A stretch of 44,870 nt of DNA from Colimorpha sp045639845 (GCA_045639845.1 JAZUDW010000115.1:1-44870); one strand, 5' to 3'. Positions 25,399 to 34,297 are shown, numbered from the stretch's first letter. The notes: a model not told the origin generated them from the letters alone. Numbers and translations: made by a program.

Positions 25399-26280
25399 CT
25401 ATTTAAGGTTCTCGTTAAGATAGATGCGGAGGAAATCCTCAAACTCTTCGGTAGGTACTTCTAGGCAGTCTGTATATTGTTTTCCAATATAATGGATTTC
25501 TTCTTCCGTGTACTCTTCTTTCACAGCATCGGCCACCATGCGGAATTTCTTTTCTTGGAATCCCTTTACAGGGAACGAGAAGTCGAACTCCAACACAGGA
25601 TGAACCATACCCCAGAAAGGAGCCATCCAAGTGGAGAGCCAGAGCTCTTCAGCCACCCAAATATCGCCATGATATTGAGGCAGTCTCACCTCGTATCGAA
25701 CAGCTTTGTATCCAGCAAGAGTTACCTCGTCCGATGTGCGAACATAGAATTTTTCCAATAATTTGTCGGCTTTGTCAAATTCATTTTTGCTTTGGGCTTC
25801 TTGTACCGATTTCATGGTGCTCCAAAAATCAGCCATCAAAACCGACACATAGTTGAGATTCTTTACATACTGATTGTCGGGATTCGTAAAACCCATAATA
25901 TATTTATGATCGTTGGATAGATATTCGCCATACAGCCCCATCATATTGAAATAACATGCATCTTTGGTGAAGTAGTAACGGTGCTCTATATTGGCTTTTA
26001 GTTCTTTCTTCGGAGGTACAGCTGCCGATAATTTCGATTCAATATTATATTTAGATGTTTTTATCTTGTCGGGAGCGGCCTTAGGTATAGGCATAGGAGC
26101 CGGCTTCTCGATCTTAGAATAATAGATGGTGCCTTCAAAAAAGTTCACGTCCACCTTGGTTTTTGCTTCTTTATTTGTCTTAGAAGTTTTGCCTTTAGTG
26201 GTTTTCTTTATAGTCTGTGCCGATAGCATACCACAGCCTATCGAGCATAATGCCACCAATGCCACAATTGTCTTTTTCAT
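25399..26280 (-). CDS. Secreted DUF4412-like protein, copy A
   Basis: A 293-residue periplasmic or surface protein. The signal peptide ends at MLSAQ (residue 22). A Lys/Thr-rich linker precedes the first conserved strand FFEGTIYYSKIEKP. Later conserved features are LAGYKAVRYEVRLPQYHGDIWVAEEL and a C-terminal segment with VADAVKEEYTEEEIHYI. The same order (F-x-G-x-I/V-x-Y start, LAG..., VW-EE, then V-K-E-x-V) occurs in the next gene upstream, so the two are paralogues. I judge the resemblance to DUF4412-type proteins moderate. The function is unknown. No membrane helix follows the signal. Confidence 0.7.
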   Translation of the reverse strand: MKKTIVALVALCSIGCGMLSAQTIKKTTKGKTSKTNKEAKTKVDVNFFEGTIYYSKIEKPAPMPIPKAAPDKIKTSKYNIESKLSAAVPPKKELKANIEHRYYFTKDACYFNMMGLYGEYLSNDHKYIMGFTNPDNQYVKNLNYVSVLMADFWSTMKSVQEAQSKNEFDKADKLLEKFYVRTSDEVTLAGYKAVRYEVRLPQYHGDIWVAEELWLSTWMAPFWGMVHPVLEFDFSFPVKGFQEKKFRMVADAVKEEYTEEEIHYIGKQYTDCLEVPTEEFEDFLRIYLNENLK

Positions 26281-26326
26281 AACTAAAGTAAATATTTAAA
26301 TGTGATTCACTATTGTTTTGTAATAC

Positions 26327-26368
26327 AAAAAGGTTCGAGTGAAGAAAATTAATATCTACCCTCGAACC
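26327..26368 (-). terminator. Terminator of the 26437-27195 gene
   Basis: A perfect 8-base stem GGTTCGAG/CTCGAACC (26332-26339 with 26361-26368) with a 21-base loop is followed on the minus strand by TTTTTG (26331-26326). Confidence 0.7.
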
Positions 26369-26436
26369 CCAATTGTCATTTGTTCAACCCATCATCGTCA
26401 TGGTCGTCCATACCAAAAGATGTGGGCTAAGTGTTT

Positions 26437-27195
26437 TTATTCTTCCTGGAGTGCGTTGAGCTCTTCAGTCAATTCCTCATTGAAAGCTTTCATCGTCTCG
26501 TTGTCCATCTCCTTGTAGCCGCTGGGAGCGAGGAAGTCAACCTCTTTCACTTTACCCTTCACTACTTCGCTAGCAGTGATAGTGATTGCACGGCCTTCGC
26601 CCATATCCTGGGTAAACTCCAGAGGCATACCTTTTACGCCGTTTAGGAGGAAGTTGGTAGCAGGACCCATCTCTTCGGTGTACCAGATGTCGAGAGTGTG
26701 GTCTGTACCTTCTTGGTCGAACATGTGAATGCGAGCCAAATTGGCATTAAAACCAGCTAACTTCTTCGATTGTCCGGCAACATATTCAATATAGTACCCT
26801 TCAGTAACGGGAATGGTGATGCTGTCTATCTCCGACTGGGTGTAAGTGTGGCGAACAAAGATCTTGCCATCACCGCTGTAGGAAGTGAGCGAAATATCCT
26901 TCGAAGCCAGATAGCCCAGAAGCATGGTGAGGTCCTGATATGTTGTGGTAGTGTTTCCACGCTGAATTATGCTGTTTACCATAGGCGAATTGGTAAAGAG
27001 TGCACTATTGGTGTAGAGCATGTCGCCCATCACCTTAATTTCGGCTGTAGCGGCTTGCTCGGGAATTTGAACAGCTACTTCGCCAGTAGAGGTCACGGTG
27101 TATTTTACTATACCTTTGAATTTGTTCTGAGCGTTTACGCTCATAGATGCAATCATCATTACAGCCATAGCTGCAACGGTCATAATACGTTTCAT
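26437..27195 (-). CDS. Secreted DUF4412-like protein, copy B
   Basis: A 252-residue exported protein with signal peptide ending SMSVNAQN (about residue 22), then KFKGIVKYTVTSTGEV, LAGFNANLARIHMFDQEG and LDIWYTEEMGPATNFLL. The C-terminus has ASEVVKGKVKEVDFLAPSGYKEMD and a final acidic helix. The layout parallels copy A without its basic linker. The pattern resembles DUF4412 proteins, whose role is unknown; a lipid or ligand carrier fold is one possibility but is not shown here. A good promoter lies upstream and a terminator separates it from copy A, so the two copies are transcribed separately or with read-through. Confidence 0.72.
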   Translation of the reverse strand: MKRIMTVAAMAVMMIASMSVNAQNKFKGIVKYTVTSTGEVAVQIPEQAATAEIKVMGDMLYTNSALFTNSPMVNSIIQRGNTTTTYQDLTMLLGYLASKDISLTSYSGDGKIFVRHTYTQSEIDSITIPVTEGYYIEYVAGQSKKLAGFNANLARIHMFDQEGTDHTLDIWYTEEMGPATNFLLNGVKGMPLEFTQDMGEGRAITITASEVVKGKVKEVDFLAPSGYKEMDNETMKAFNEELTEELNALQEE

Positions 27196-27237
27196 TTTAT
27201 TCTCTTTTTATTGTTTACTTATTAATATTTGAAAATG

Positions 27238-27268
27238 CAAATATACATAGTTTTTGTATTCTGACAAA
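27238..27268 (-). promoter_or_regulatory. Bacteroidota-type promoter for the 26437-27195 gene
   Basis: On the minus strand TTTG (27268-27265) and TATATTTG (27245-27238) are separated by exactly 19 bases. The start codon follows 43 bases after the -7 box. Confidence 0.8.
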
Positions 27269-27321
27269 AAAAAGTAAGTACCAACGTTCGTTATGCCTCA
27301 CTATTGCAAGGTTGTATTACG

Positions 27322-28347
27322 TTATTGTACACTCTTTTTCACAGCCTCTACAAACTGATGGATATCGTTTTCGGTAGTGTCGAAACTGCACATCCAGCGC
27401 ACCACATTCTGATCCTCGTCCCAGTCGTAGAAGAAATAATGGTCCAGCAGTGAATGCCAAGCATCGTGAGGTAGCTGGGCAAAGACGCTGTTCACTTGCA
27501 CTGGATACATCACGCGTACCTCGGGTATATCCTTCAGTCCTTCATAAAGCAGACGGGCCATGCGGTTGCTGTGCTCAGCATTGCGACGCCATAGGTCACC
27601 TTGCAGGTAAGCCTCAAACTGTGCAGCAATGAAACGCATCTTGGAGCAGAGTTGGGTCATCTGTTTGCGACGATATTTCACATCATCGTCGAGCAGAGGG
27701 TTGAGTATCACCACGCTCTCGCCCATGAGCAGACCATTCTTTGTGCCGCCAAACGATAGGCAGTCCACGCCACAGTCGGTGGTCATTTCTTTGAATGTGC
27801 AGCCTAGAGCCACGGCGGCGTTAGCTAAGCGAGCACCGTCCATATGTAGATACATATTATATTCATGAGCCAAGTTTGCCAAAGCCTTCACTTCGTCGAG
27901 GGTATAGAGGGTGCCTAGTTCAGTGCTTTGGGTGATGCTGATAGCCTTAGGTTGGGCATGATGTTCAAATCCGAAGCCATGTAGATGCTTGGCCACCAAC
28001 GAGGGTGTGAGCTTGCCATCGGGTGTCTCCACGGTCAGTAGTTTGCTGCCCACCACACGCTGAGGTGCACCGCACTCATCCACGTTGATATGAGCTGTTT
28101 CAGCACAGATCACAGCATGATGCGATCGGCACATAATGTCGATATTCAGCACATTGGCTCCTGTGCCGTTGAACACAAAATATACACGGCTCTGAGGTCC
28201 GAAATGCTGTTTGAAGAGCTGCTCTACGCGAGCTGTATATTCATCGTCGCCGTACGCCAGCGCATGATCCACGTTGGCAGCTGCTATAGCTTGCAACACC
28301 TCCGGGCTGATGCCGGAATGATTGTCACTACCAAAACCTCTTTTCAT
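27322..28347 (-). CDS. ltaE: Low-specificity L-threonine aldolase
   Basis: PLP enzyme that splits L-threonine or L-allo-threonine into glycine and acetaldehyde. It has 341 residues from the ATG at 28347. The frame is open 24 codons further upstream, but the family N-terminus is GFGSDNHSGISPEVLQA, so the downstream Met is chosen. PLP contacts are visible in FNGTGANVLNI, LHMDGARLANA and the Schiff-base lysine SFGGTKNGLLMGE (Lys203). AETAHINVDECGAP is the substrate-side loop. The glycine produced could feed the glycine cleavage system whose H protein is encoded at 30788, but the two genes lie on opposite strands. Confidence 0.93.
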   Translation of the reverse strand: MKRGFGSDNHSGISPEVLQAIAAANVDHALAYGDDEYTARVEQLFKQHFGPQSRVYFVFNGTGANVLNIDIMCRSHHAVICAETAHINVDECGAPQRVVGSKLLTVETPDGKLTPSLVAKHLHGFGFEHHAQPKAISITQSTELGTLYTLDEVKALANLAHEYNMYLHMDGARLANAAVALGCTFKEMTTDCGVDCLSFGGTKNGLLMGESVVILNPLLDDDVKYRRKQMTQLCSKMRFIAAQFEAYLQGDLWRRNAEHSNRMARLLYEGLKDIPEVRVMYPVQVNSVFAQLPHDAWHSLLDHYFFYDWDEDQNVVRWMCSFDTTENDIHQFVEAVKKSVQ

Positions 28348-28462
28348 ATTATATATTATTACTGACCAGTGATTTTTGATTAGAGAACAGTTTTGTGCAT
28401 ATTGAAATGATAATGGCATATGTCTCAGTTATCCATGTACATTCACCGATCACTTATAAAAC

Positions 28463-30481
28463 TTATTTATCTATTGAAGAAAGGAATTCAATATTGTCGC
28501 GGGTATGCACCAGATGTTTGAGCAGTTCCTCCATAGCCTCTTGCGGCGTGAGGTCGGCCAGAATCTTACGCAGACCTTGTATTCTGTTGAGCACAAAGTC
28601 GTCGAGCAGCAAATCGTCGCGACGGGTGCTGGACGAGGTAAGGTCGATAGCGGGATAGATACGCTTGTTGGCCAGTTTGCGTTCCAGCTGAAGCTCCATG
28701 TTTCCTGTTCCTTTGAATTCCTCGAAGATCACATCGTCCATCTTCGAACCCGTCTCAGTCAAAGCCGTAGCGATGATGGTGAGGCTGCCGCCGTTTTCAA
28801 TGTTACGAGCTGCACCGAAGAAACGTTTGGGCTTCTGCAGAGCGTTGGCTTCCACACCGCCCGAGAGTACTTTACCCGAAGCTGGTTGCACCGTGTTGTA
28901 TGCACGAGCCAGACGGGTGATGGAATCGAGCACTATCACCACATCATGGCCGCATTCAGTCATGCGTTTGGCTTTTTCTAGCACAATGTTGGCGATCTTC
29001 ACATGGCGTTCGGCCGGTTCGTCGAAGGTCGAAGCAATCACCTCGGCATTCACGCTGCGTTGCATATCGGTCACCTCCTCAGGACGTTCGTCGATAAGGA
29101 GAACCATCAGATACACCTCCGGATGGTTGTCGGCAATAGCGTTTGCAATCTCCTTGAGCAGCGTGGTCTTACCTGTCTTAGGCTGAGCCACGATAAGTCC
29201 GCGTTGACCTTTGCCGATAGGAGCAAACATGTCGATGATACGAGTTGAAAATGAGTTGCCATGATGCCCCGTAAGGTTGAATTTCTGGTCGGGGAACAAC
29301 GGGGTGAGAGACTCGAAGGGCACGCGGTCGCGCATCACTTCGGGGGCAAGGCCATTGATATCTGTGATCTTGACCAAGGGGAAATATTTTTCAGTCTCTT
29401 TTGGTGGACGGATGGTACCGCAGATGGTGTCTCCAGTCTTCAGTCCATATTGGCGGATCATCTGTACGGATACATACACGTCATCGGGTGAACTCAAGTA
29501 GTTGTAGTCGGACGAACGCAGGAAACCATAACCGTCCGACATGATTTCCAGCACGCCCTCCGTCTCAACAACACCATCGAGCATAGCCACCATCTCGGCA
29601 TAACGCTGTTCGCGGTAACGGCGATTGTTGATGTCTGGTTCCAACTCTCGAGCTTCCTGCAGGCGGAATGAGGGGATGTTCTCCTCTTCTTCGGTCATTG
29701 CAGGTTCAAGTGTCTCACCATTCTCGGGAGTAGTACTTACAGCTGGAGAAACCGTTACATCTTGGGGTTCAGTTTCTGCCGGGGTGTCGGTTTTCTCTAC
29801 TACAGGAGCTGCCTTTTCGGCCACAGGTTCTGCCGTCTTGTTTTTCGGCGGACGGCCTCTCTTCTTTTTAATGGGCAAGACCACCTCAGGGGCAGCAGAC
29901 TGCTCCGTTGTGCTTTGGGGAGCGGTATTGTCTGCTATAGTGTTGTTCTGTTCAGTATTGTCTTCTTTAGTTGTTTCCTTCTTTTGGGTGGTAGCCTTCG
30001 GTTTTCTACCGCGGTTACTCTTAGCGGGTTTGTCCGGCACCTCAGTCTTGGTTTCTGCAACCTCCACACTCACCTTAGTCTCCTCAGGTACAGACTCCAC
30101 TTTGTTGGATGAAAAAATCTCGGGCACCTCGCTTATCACAGGTATCTCTAGGTCCAAGGTACCCTGACGGTTCTCGTTCTTTACAGCACGATCCTGATTG
30201 TTGTTCTTTTTGTTATCCTGCTTATTTTTGTTTACAGGCACCATACGCTTCACTGTCGATTCGGCGATAGGCACGGGTTTCAGTCGAGTGCGTCGCTGAC
30301 GATTGTTGTCGGTCTGCTCCGTTTCAACGTCCGACGGCTGAGGCGATGTAGCTTGTTGGTCGAGAAGTTTATACACCAATTCTTGCTGCGAGAAGCGATT
30401 GGCACGAGCAATACCTTTCTCTTTTGCCAGTTCACGCAAATGCAGCAATGGCATATCCATGAGTTCTTTCTTACTAAACAT
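28463..30481 (-). CDS. rho: Transcription termination factor Rho with long N-terminal insertion
   Basis: RNA-dependent hexameric ATPase that ends transcription. The protein has 672 residues, well above the 420 of E. coli Rho. A Rho_N helix bundle (residues 1-43, MFSKKELMDMPLLHLRELAK) is followed by about 230 low-complexity residues rich in Pro, Glu, Lys, Asn, Thr and Val. These hold two AT-hook-like motifs, SNRGRKPKAT (about 155-164) and KKKRGRPPKNK (205-215). The RNA-binding OB fold starts near residue 303 (GVLEIMSDGYGFLRSSDYNY). Walker A is AQPKTGKTTLLKEIA near 432-446. The Q-loop and R-loop regions GGVEANALQKPKRF and TGSKMDDVIFEEFKGTGNMEL are intact. Rho of gut Bacteroides also has a disordered insertion, reported to drive condensate formation. 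Confidence 0.97.
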   Translation of the reverse strand: MFSKKELMDMPLLHLRELAKEKGIARANRFSQQELVYKLLDQQATSPQPSDVETEQTDNNRQRRTRLKPVPIAESTVKRMVPVNKNKQDNKKNNNQDRAVKNENRQGTLDLEIPVISEVPEIFSSNKVESVPEETKVSVEVAETKTEVPDKPAKSNRGRKPKATTQKKETTKEDNTEQNNTIADNTAPQSTTEQSAAPEVVLPIKKKRGRPPKNKTAEPVAEKAAPVVEKTDTPAETEPQDVTVSPAVSTTPENGETLEPAMTEEEENIPSFRLQEARELEPDINNRRYREQRYAEMVAMLDGVVETEGVLEIMSDGYGFLRSSDYNYLSSPDDVYVSVQMIRQYGLKTGDTICGTIRPPKETEKYFPLVKITDINGLAPEVMRDRVPFESLTPLFPDQKFNLTGHHGNSFSTRIIDMFAPIGKGQRGLIVAQPKTGKTTLLKEIANAIADNHPEVYLMVLLIDERPEEVTDMQRSVNAEVIASTFDEPAERHVKIANIVLEKAKRMTECGHDVVIVLDSITRLARAYNTVQPASGKVLSGGVEANALQKPKRFFGAARNIENGGSLTIIATALTETGSKMDDVIFEEFKGTGNMELQLERKLANKRIYPAIDLTSSSTRRDDLLLDDFVLNRIQGLRKILADLTPQEAMEELLKHLVHTRDNIEFLSSIDK

Positions 30482-30617
30482 AGTTTTATCTAAGGGGGTT
30501 GATAGAAAATCTGCTTTTATTGAACACTTTATTGAATTGAATCAAGCACTATAAGAAATTGAAAAATAGTTGTAATAAACAAACTGTAGGGCTTATTATT
30601 GTGGCTTGATACAAGTG
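30482..30617. other. Leader of rho
   Basis: This is the likely rho 5' leader, about 135 bases. It holds no reading frame. I see no strong hairpin, though rho leaders are often autoregulated. Confidence 0.35.
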
Positions 30618-30625
30618 CAAAGATA
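30618..30625 (-). promoter_or_regulatory. Candidate -7 box for rho
   Basis: On the minus strand TATCTTTG (30625-30618) fits TAnnTTTG. No correctly spaced TTTG was found upstream. It lies back to back with the gcvH promoter. Confidence 0.45.
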
Positions 30626-30655
30626 AAGTTTTTTTTTAATATGGAGAAAAAATAT

Positions 30656-30686
30656 TTTGCCAATCGAACTAAAAGATGTAATTTTG
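30656..30686 (+). promoter_or_regulatory. Bacteroidota-type promoter for gcvH
   Basis: TTTG (30656-30659) and TAATTTTG (30679-30686) are separated by exactly 19 bases, a textbook match and the best promoter in the window. A hairpin (30692-30700 with 30711-30719, 9 pairs including one wobble) begins at about the expected transcript 5' end and is followed by TTTT. Confidence 0.85.
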
Positions 30687-30787
30687 CTCTCAAATCGATG
30701 TAGCGCCATGCATCGGTTTTAATATAATAAAAAGGTATAAATCAATAAGTAATTTAGAATTATTCATAAACTTAATATTTTTTAAAA

Positions 30788-31165
30788 ATGAACATTCCTC
30801 AGAATTTACGTTACACCCAGGACGACGAATGGGTACGCATCGAAGGCGAATTTGCTTATGTTGGTATCACCGATTACGCTCAGCACGAGCTTGGCGACAT
30901 CGTATTCGTTGATGTTGACTGCGAAGGCGAGACCATCGAAGGTGGTGAAACTTTCGGTTCTATCGAGGCTGTTAAGACCGTTGCCGATCTTCTTATGCCC
31001 GTTACCAGCGAAGTAGTAGAGTTCAACGCTTCTCTCGACGACGCTTCCTCTATCAATAACGATCCTTACGGTGCTGGCTGGATCATCAAGATCAAACCCG
31101 CTAATATGGCCGACATCGAAGGTCTCCTCGATGCAGAAGCTTACAAAGCAAAAATCGGTTGCTAA
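30788..31165 (+). CDS. gcvH: Glycine cleavage system H protein
   Basis: Lipoyl-carrier protein of the glycine cleavage complex, which shuttles the methylamine group of glycine from P to T protein and is reoxidised by L protein. It has 125 residues. The lipoylation site is GSIEAVKTVADLLMP with Lys63, the canonical position. The N-terminus RYTQDDEWVRIEGEFAYVGITDYAQ-like pattern (key residues W15, G26, T28, Y30) fits the family. GAGWIIKIK closes the lipoyl fold. It stands alone between a strong promoter and a strong terminator; gcvP and gcvT are not in the window. Codon bias toward C-ending codons suggests good expression. Confidence 0.97.
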   Translation: MNIPQNLRYTQDDEWVRIEGEFAYVGITDYAQHELGDIVFVDVDCEGETIEGGETFGSIEAVKTVADLLMPVTSEVVEFNASLDDASSINNDPYGAGWIIKIKPANMADIEGLLDAEAYKAKIGC

Positions 31166-31191
31166 TTATTTCAGCACTCTCGATAAATAAG

Positions 31192-31227
31192 AGTATCGCC
31201 GTGTACAATGCGGCGATACTTTTTTTT
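31192..31227 (+). terminator. Rho-independent terminator of gcvH
   Basis: A perfect 10-base stem AGTATCGCCG/CGGCGATACT (31192-31201 with 31211-31220), 9-base loop, followed by eight T residues. Confidence 0.93.
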
Positions 31228-31822
31228 GTCAACAATTATTTATAAAACAAACTATAACCGATAATCCTTCTGATCACTATCGAAGCATTAGTTATGCATA
31301 TATAAAAAATGGACTATTGGTAGGTAATTCATATCTTTTTCATTATAATGCACGTTCTTATATTATAATGTATTACCGATAAATCCACACATTATCTTCG
31401 ATTCATATACAGTAGCAGCCTTTGTTCTAGTCTTGCAAAAACACGAAATAGCAGTATCGAGAAACATTGTAGTCTCTTCTGATAAGAATCCAATCTATAA
31501 AAATGGAACATAGTCCGCTCTCCTATAAGCCATCATTCTTTTTTTTCATCTAGGTCTATGTCGCTCCATTCATAATGCGTTGTATAACGAAGCCACAACG
31601 AAGCCACTCCGCCCCATCCAATAATCAGCATTGCTGTTGCTGAAGACGTAAAGTATTTTTCTGTACCCAGATCTTATGGAACAACCCAATCCCCAACACT
31701 GTCTCATATCATAAACAGACATATTGGTCAGATCATAGAGGGCTTTGATAGATATTCATGTTCAATTACTGATTACCCAACACCCTTCAAAAGATATTCG
31801 TTTGATTGACTATCAAAGTCAT
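31228..31822. other. Long intergenic region between gcvH and priA (convergent)
   Basis: About 600 bases with no gene of normal size. The first 270 bases are AT-rich. From about 31530 to 31740 the composition is richer in G+C and short minus-strand frames are open, one of which is listed separately (31533-31631). A small TTTGAT/ATCAAA hairpin (31801-31817) lies just past the priA stop. The coding-like segment may be the remnant of a lost gene. Confidence 0.4.
31533..31631 (-). CDS. Possible 32-residue membrane-associated small protein or gene remnant
   Basis: The minus strand can encode 32 residues with a hydrophobic start (MLIIGWGGVASLWLRY) and a hydrophilic acidic end (WSDIDLDEKKE). This is the pattern of a single-helix small protein. 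The frame stays open about 14 codons further upstream without another ATG, to a TAA. A different overlapping frame of 45 codons is also open, which weakens the case. No promoter or ribosome site was recognised. It could be the tail of a decayed gene. Confidence 0.25.
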   Translation of the reverse strand: MLIIGWGGVASLWLRYTTHYEWSDIDLDEKKE

Positions 31823-34297
31823 TTATTGCGGATCGACATCAAACTGGATGGAGACTCGGGCGTAGGCTTGGTTCTTGAGCAATAGGTCGGCCAATTGAAG
31901 GAGGCGCTGTTTGTGACGTCCTATGGGTGCTCCGAGTTCAAAACGGACGAGTATCTTCATGAGATACTGGTTACGAATGCGACCCACATTGGGAAATTCA
32001 GGTCCGAGTACCTGGTTTGTGTATTCGGCTCTAAGCCATTGGGCATACTGGTTGGCAGCTGCTTGAACGATAGATTGCTCGCGATGACGAAGCACTATCT
32101 CAATCAGTTTGTAGTGCGGTGGGTATTTAAACACAAGGCGTTCCTGTATCTGCGAGTTGAAAAGGCCCTTATAATCGTTGTCGATGGCCTGACGGAGTGT
32201 TGTGTGCCAAGGGTTGAAAGTTTGAATGATCACGGTGCCTCGTTGACCGTGCCGTCCAGCACGTCCAGATACTTGTACTATCTGTTGGAAGGCACGTTCA
32301 TAAGCTCTGAAGTCGGGAAATGAGATGAGGTTGTCGGCGTTGATGATACCAACCACCGACACATTGTCGAAGTCGAGGCCTTTGGTAACCATCTGAGTGC
32401 CTACGAGAATGTCAATGGCATGATCTTCAAAGTCGTTGATAATCTCCAGATATCGTTTCTTCTGTTGCGTGCTGTCAAGGTCCATGCGAGCTATGCGTGC
32501 TTCGGGGAAAAGAATCTGAAGGTCTTCCTCAATATGCTCGGTACCGAAGCCTTTTGTTTTTATGTGTGTGGTATGACACACAGGGCATTCGTTAGGCACC
32601 GGAATGCTGTAACCACAATAGTGACAGCGGAGGCTGTTGGTCGATTTGTGATACACGAGCGAGACATCGCAATGCTGGCAGGTGGGTGTCCAACCGCAGT
32701 CTTCGCATTCAAGGCGAAGCGAAAAACCGCGACGGTTTTGGAAGAGTATGGCCTGCTGTCCGGCAGCGAGGGCTCTGCGTATCTGGTCAATAAGAAAATC
32801 GGAGAAATAGCGTGCCTTCACGGCTCCATGACGCATAGCATCTTTCATATCCACGCACACCACTTCGGGTAGCAACAGACCCCCGTAACGTTGGGTCATC
32901 TGGGCATAGCCGTATTTACCCTTCTTTGCGTTTTGGAATGTCTCGATAGAGGGTGTAGCCGAGCCGAGCACAGTACGTGCTTTCCATAAGTGAGCCAGAT
33001 AGATGGCGGCATCACGGCATTGGTAGCGGGGAGCAGGATCATACTGTTTGTATGAGCTGTCGTGTTCCTCATCCACAATGATGAGTCCAAGGTTATGGAA
33101 TGGTAAGAAGAGAGCAGACCGAGCACCAATCAACACGCGGTAACCGTTGGACGACGTGTCGAGGGTTTTATTCCACACCTCTACACGCTCGTTGGGATTG
33201 AAACGAGAGTGATACACGCCGACCTGTTTGCCGAAATATTTGCGGAGTCTGTTGATGATCTGAGCGGTAAGGGCTATCTCGGGCAATAGGAACAATACCT
33301 GTTGGTTTTTGCGGAGAGCTTGATCTATAAGCTTGATATACACCTCAGTCTTACCACTAGAAGTGACACCGTGAAGTAGTACCACAGGTGGCTGTTCGGG
33401 CGAGTTGATGGTGGAGAAGGCTTGTTGTTGCTGAGGGCTGAGCTCGATGGTATCTACCGAGGTCTGTGCGTTGTATTCTTGCAGACGGCTTTCAATGTGC
33501 TCTTCTTGAAGAAAAACTTCATTTTTTATCAGTGTGTTTATGGCACTCTGCGAGAGCTCCTTGTGAGCAAAGATGTCGTTTTTCTTGACGGGTGTTTTTC
33601 CAAACTGGCTCATCTGCATGAAGAGCATAAGCACAGACAGCTGCTTGTGCAAGTTGGCACGTGATTCGAGGCGCTCGAAAAGGGCACGAAGCTCGGTGCT
33701 GTCGCTATAGCGTGGGTTGAGCACGAGATGGGTAGCCACCTTGGGTGCGAAACGCTGTTTTAGTTCCTCGTCCATCATGATGATCTGTTTGGAAATCATC
33801 GTTTGGATGAGTGGCATAATCTTCTGGAACCCCACCACGTCGGTCACTTTCTCGATAGGAAGCACGGGGGTATGGAGCAGAGCTTCAACAATCTTGAGCT
33901 CGTTGGGTTCGAGGTCAGAATAAGCACCGTCGAAGTCGGGATGAATGGTGATACTCGACTCGCTGGTGAGCTTGTAGGCCGTAGGGAATGCGGCAGCCAT
34001 CACGTCGCCGGGAAAACACATGTAGTAGCTGGCCATCCATTCCCAAAAATCGAACTGTAGCTCGGTAACCACGGGCTGCAGGTCGAGTATGGCAAGAATA
34101 TATTTAGTCGTATAGGCCGGCACATCCTCGTGTACCCGTCGTACGAGGGCGGAATAGATGCGTCGTTTGCCAAACTGCACCACTACGCGCTGACCCACCT
34201 TGATGTCGTCGTTGTAGTCGAAGGGGACGCGGTAGGTGTAGTACGATGGAAGGTGCAACGGCAGCAACACATCGACGAAATAGGTGTGTCGGTCCAT
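31823..34297 (-). CDS. priA: Primosomal protein N' (replication restart helicase PriA)
   Basis: Superfamily 2 helicase that recognises stalled forks and reloads the replisome, 824 residues. The N-terminal 3'-DNA-binding domain begins YFVDVLLPLHLPSYYTYRVP. The helicase core has Walker A GVTSSGKTEVYIKL (about residue 310), the DEEH box IIVDEEHDSSYKQYD and GSATPSIETF. A zinc-binding insert carries paired cysteines: CEDCGW, CQHCD, CHYCG and CPVCH. Motif V/VI text includes GTQMVTKGLDFDNV and VSGRAGRHGQRG. Length is slightly above E. coli PriA (732). It is followed downstream by the non-coding stretch before gcvH. The ATG at 34297 directly precedes the conserved domain. Confidence 0.97.
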   Translation of the reverse strand: MDRHTYFVDVLLPLHLPSYYTYRVPFDYNDDIKVGQRVVVQFGKRRIYSALVRRVHEDVPAYTTKYILAILDLQPVVTELQFDFWEWMASYYMCFPGDVMAAAFPTAYKLTSESSITIHPDFDGAYSDLEPNELKIVEALLHTPVLPIEKVTDVVGFQKIMPLIQTMISKQIIMMDEELKQRFAPKVATHLVLNPRYSDSTELRALFERLESRANLHKQLSVLMLFMQMSQFGKTPVKKNDIFAHKELSQSAINTLIKNEVFLQEEHIESRLQEYNAQTSVDTIELSPQQQQAFSTINSPEQPPVVLLHGVTSSGKTEVYIKLIDQALRKNQQVLFLLPEIALTAQIINRLRKYFGKQVGVYHSRFNPNERVEVWNKTLDTSSNGYRVLIGARSALFLPFHNLGLIIVDEEHDSSYKQYDPAPRYQCRDAAIYLAHLWKARTVLGSATPSIETFQNAKKGKYGYAQMTQRYGGLLLPEVVCVDMKDAMRHGAVKARYFSDFLIDQIRRALAAGQQAILFQNRRGFSLRLECEDCGWTPTCQHCDVSLVYHKSTNSLRCHYCGYSIPVPNECPVCHTTHIKTKGFGTEHIEEDLQILFPEARIARMDLDSTQQKKRYLEIINDFEDHAIDILVGTQMVTKGLDFDNVSVVGIINADNLISFPDFRAYERAFQQIVQVSGRAGRHGQRGTVIIQTFNPWHTTLRQAIDNDYKGLFNSQIQERLVFKYPPHYKLIEIVLRHREQSIVQAAANQYAQWLRAEYTNQVLGPEFPNVGRIRNQYLMKILVRFELGAPIGRHKQRLLQLADLLLKNQAYARVSIQFDVDPQ

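Noticed and set aside
26330..26370. tRNA-like GGTTCGAG/CTCGAACC text
   Set aside because: The arms pair with each other over a 21-base loop and are followed by a T-run on the minus strand, which fits a terminator. There is no cloverleaf or anticodon arm.
30693..30787. Glycine riboswitch in the gcvH leader
   Set aside because: The leader is under 100 bases, with only one hairpin and no glycine aptamer core that I can recognise.
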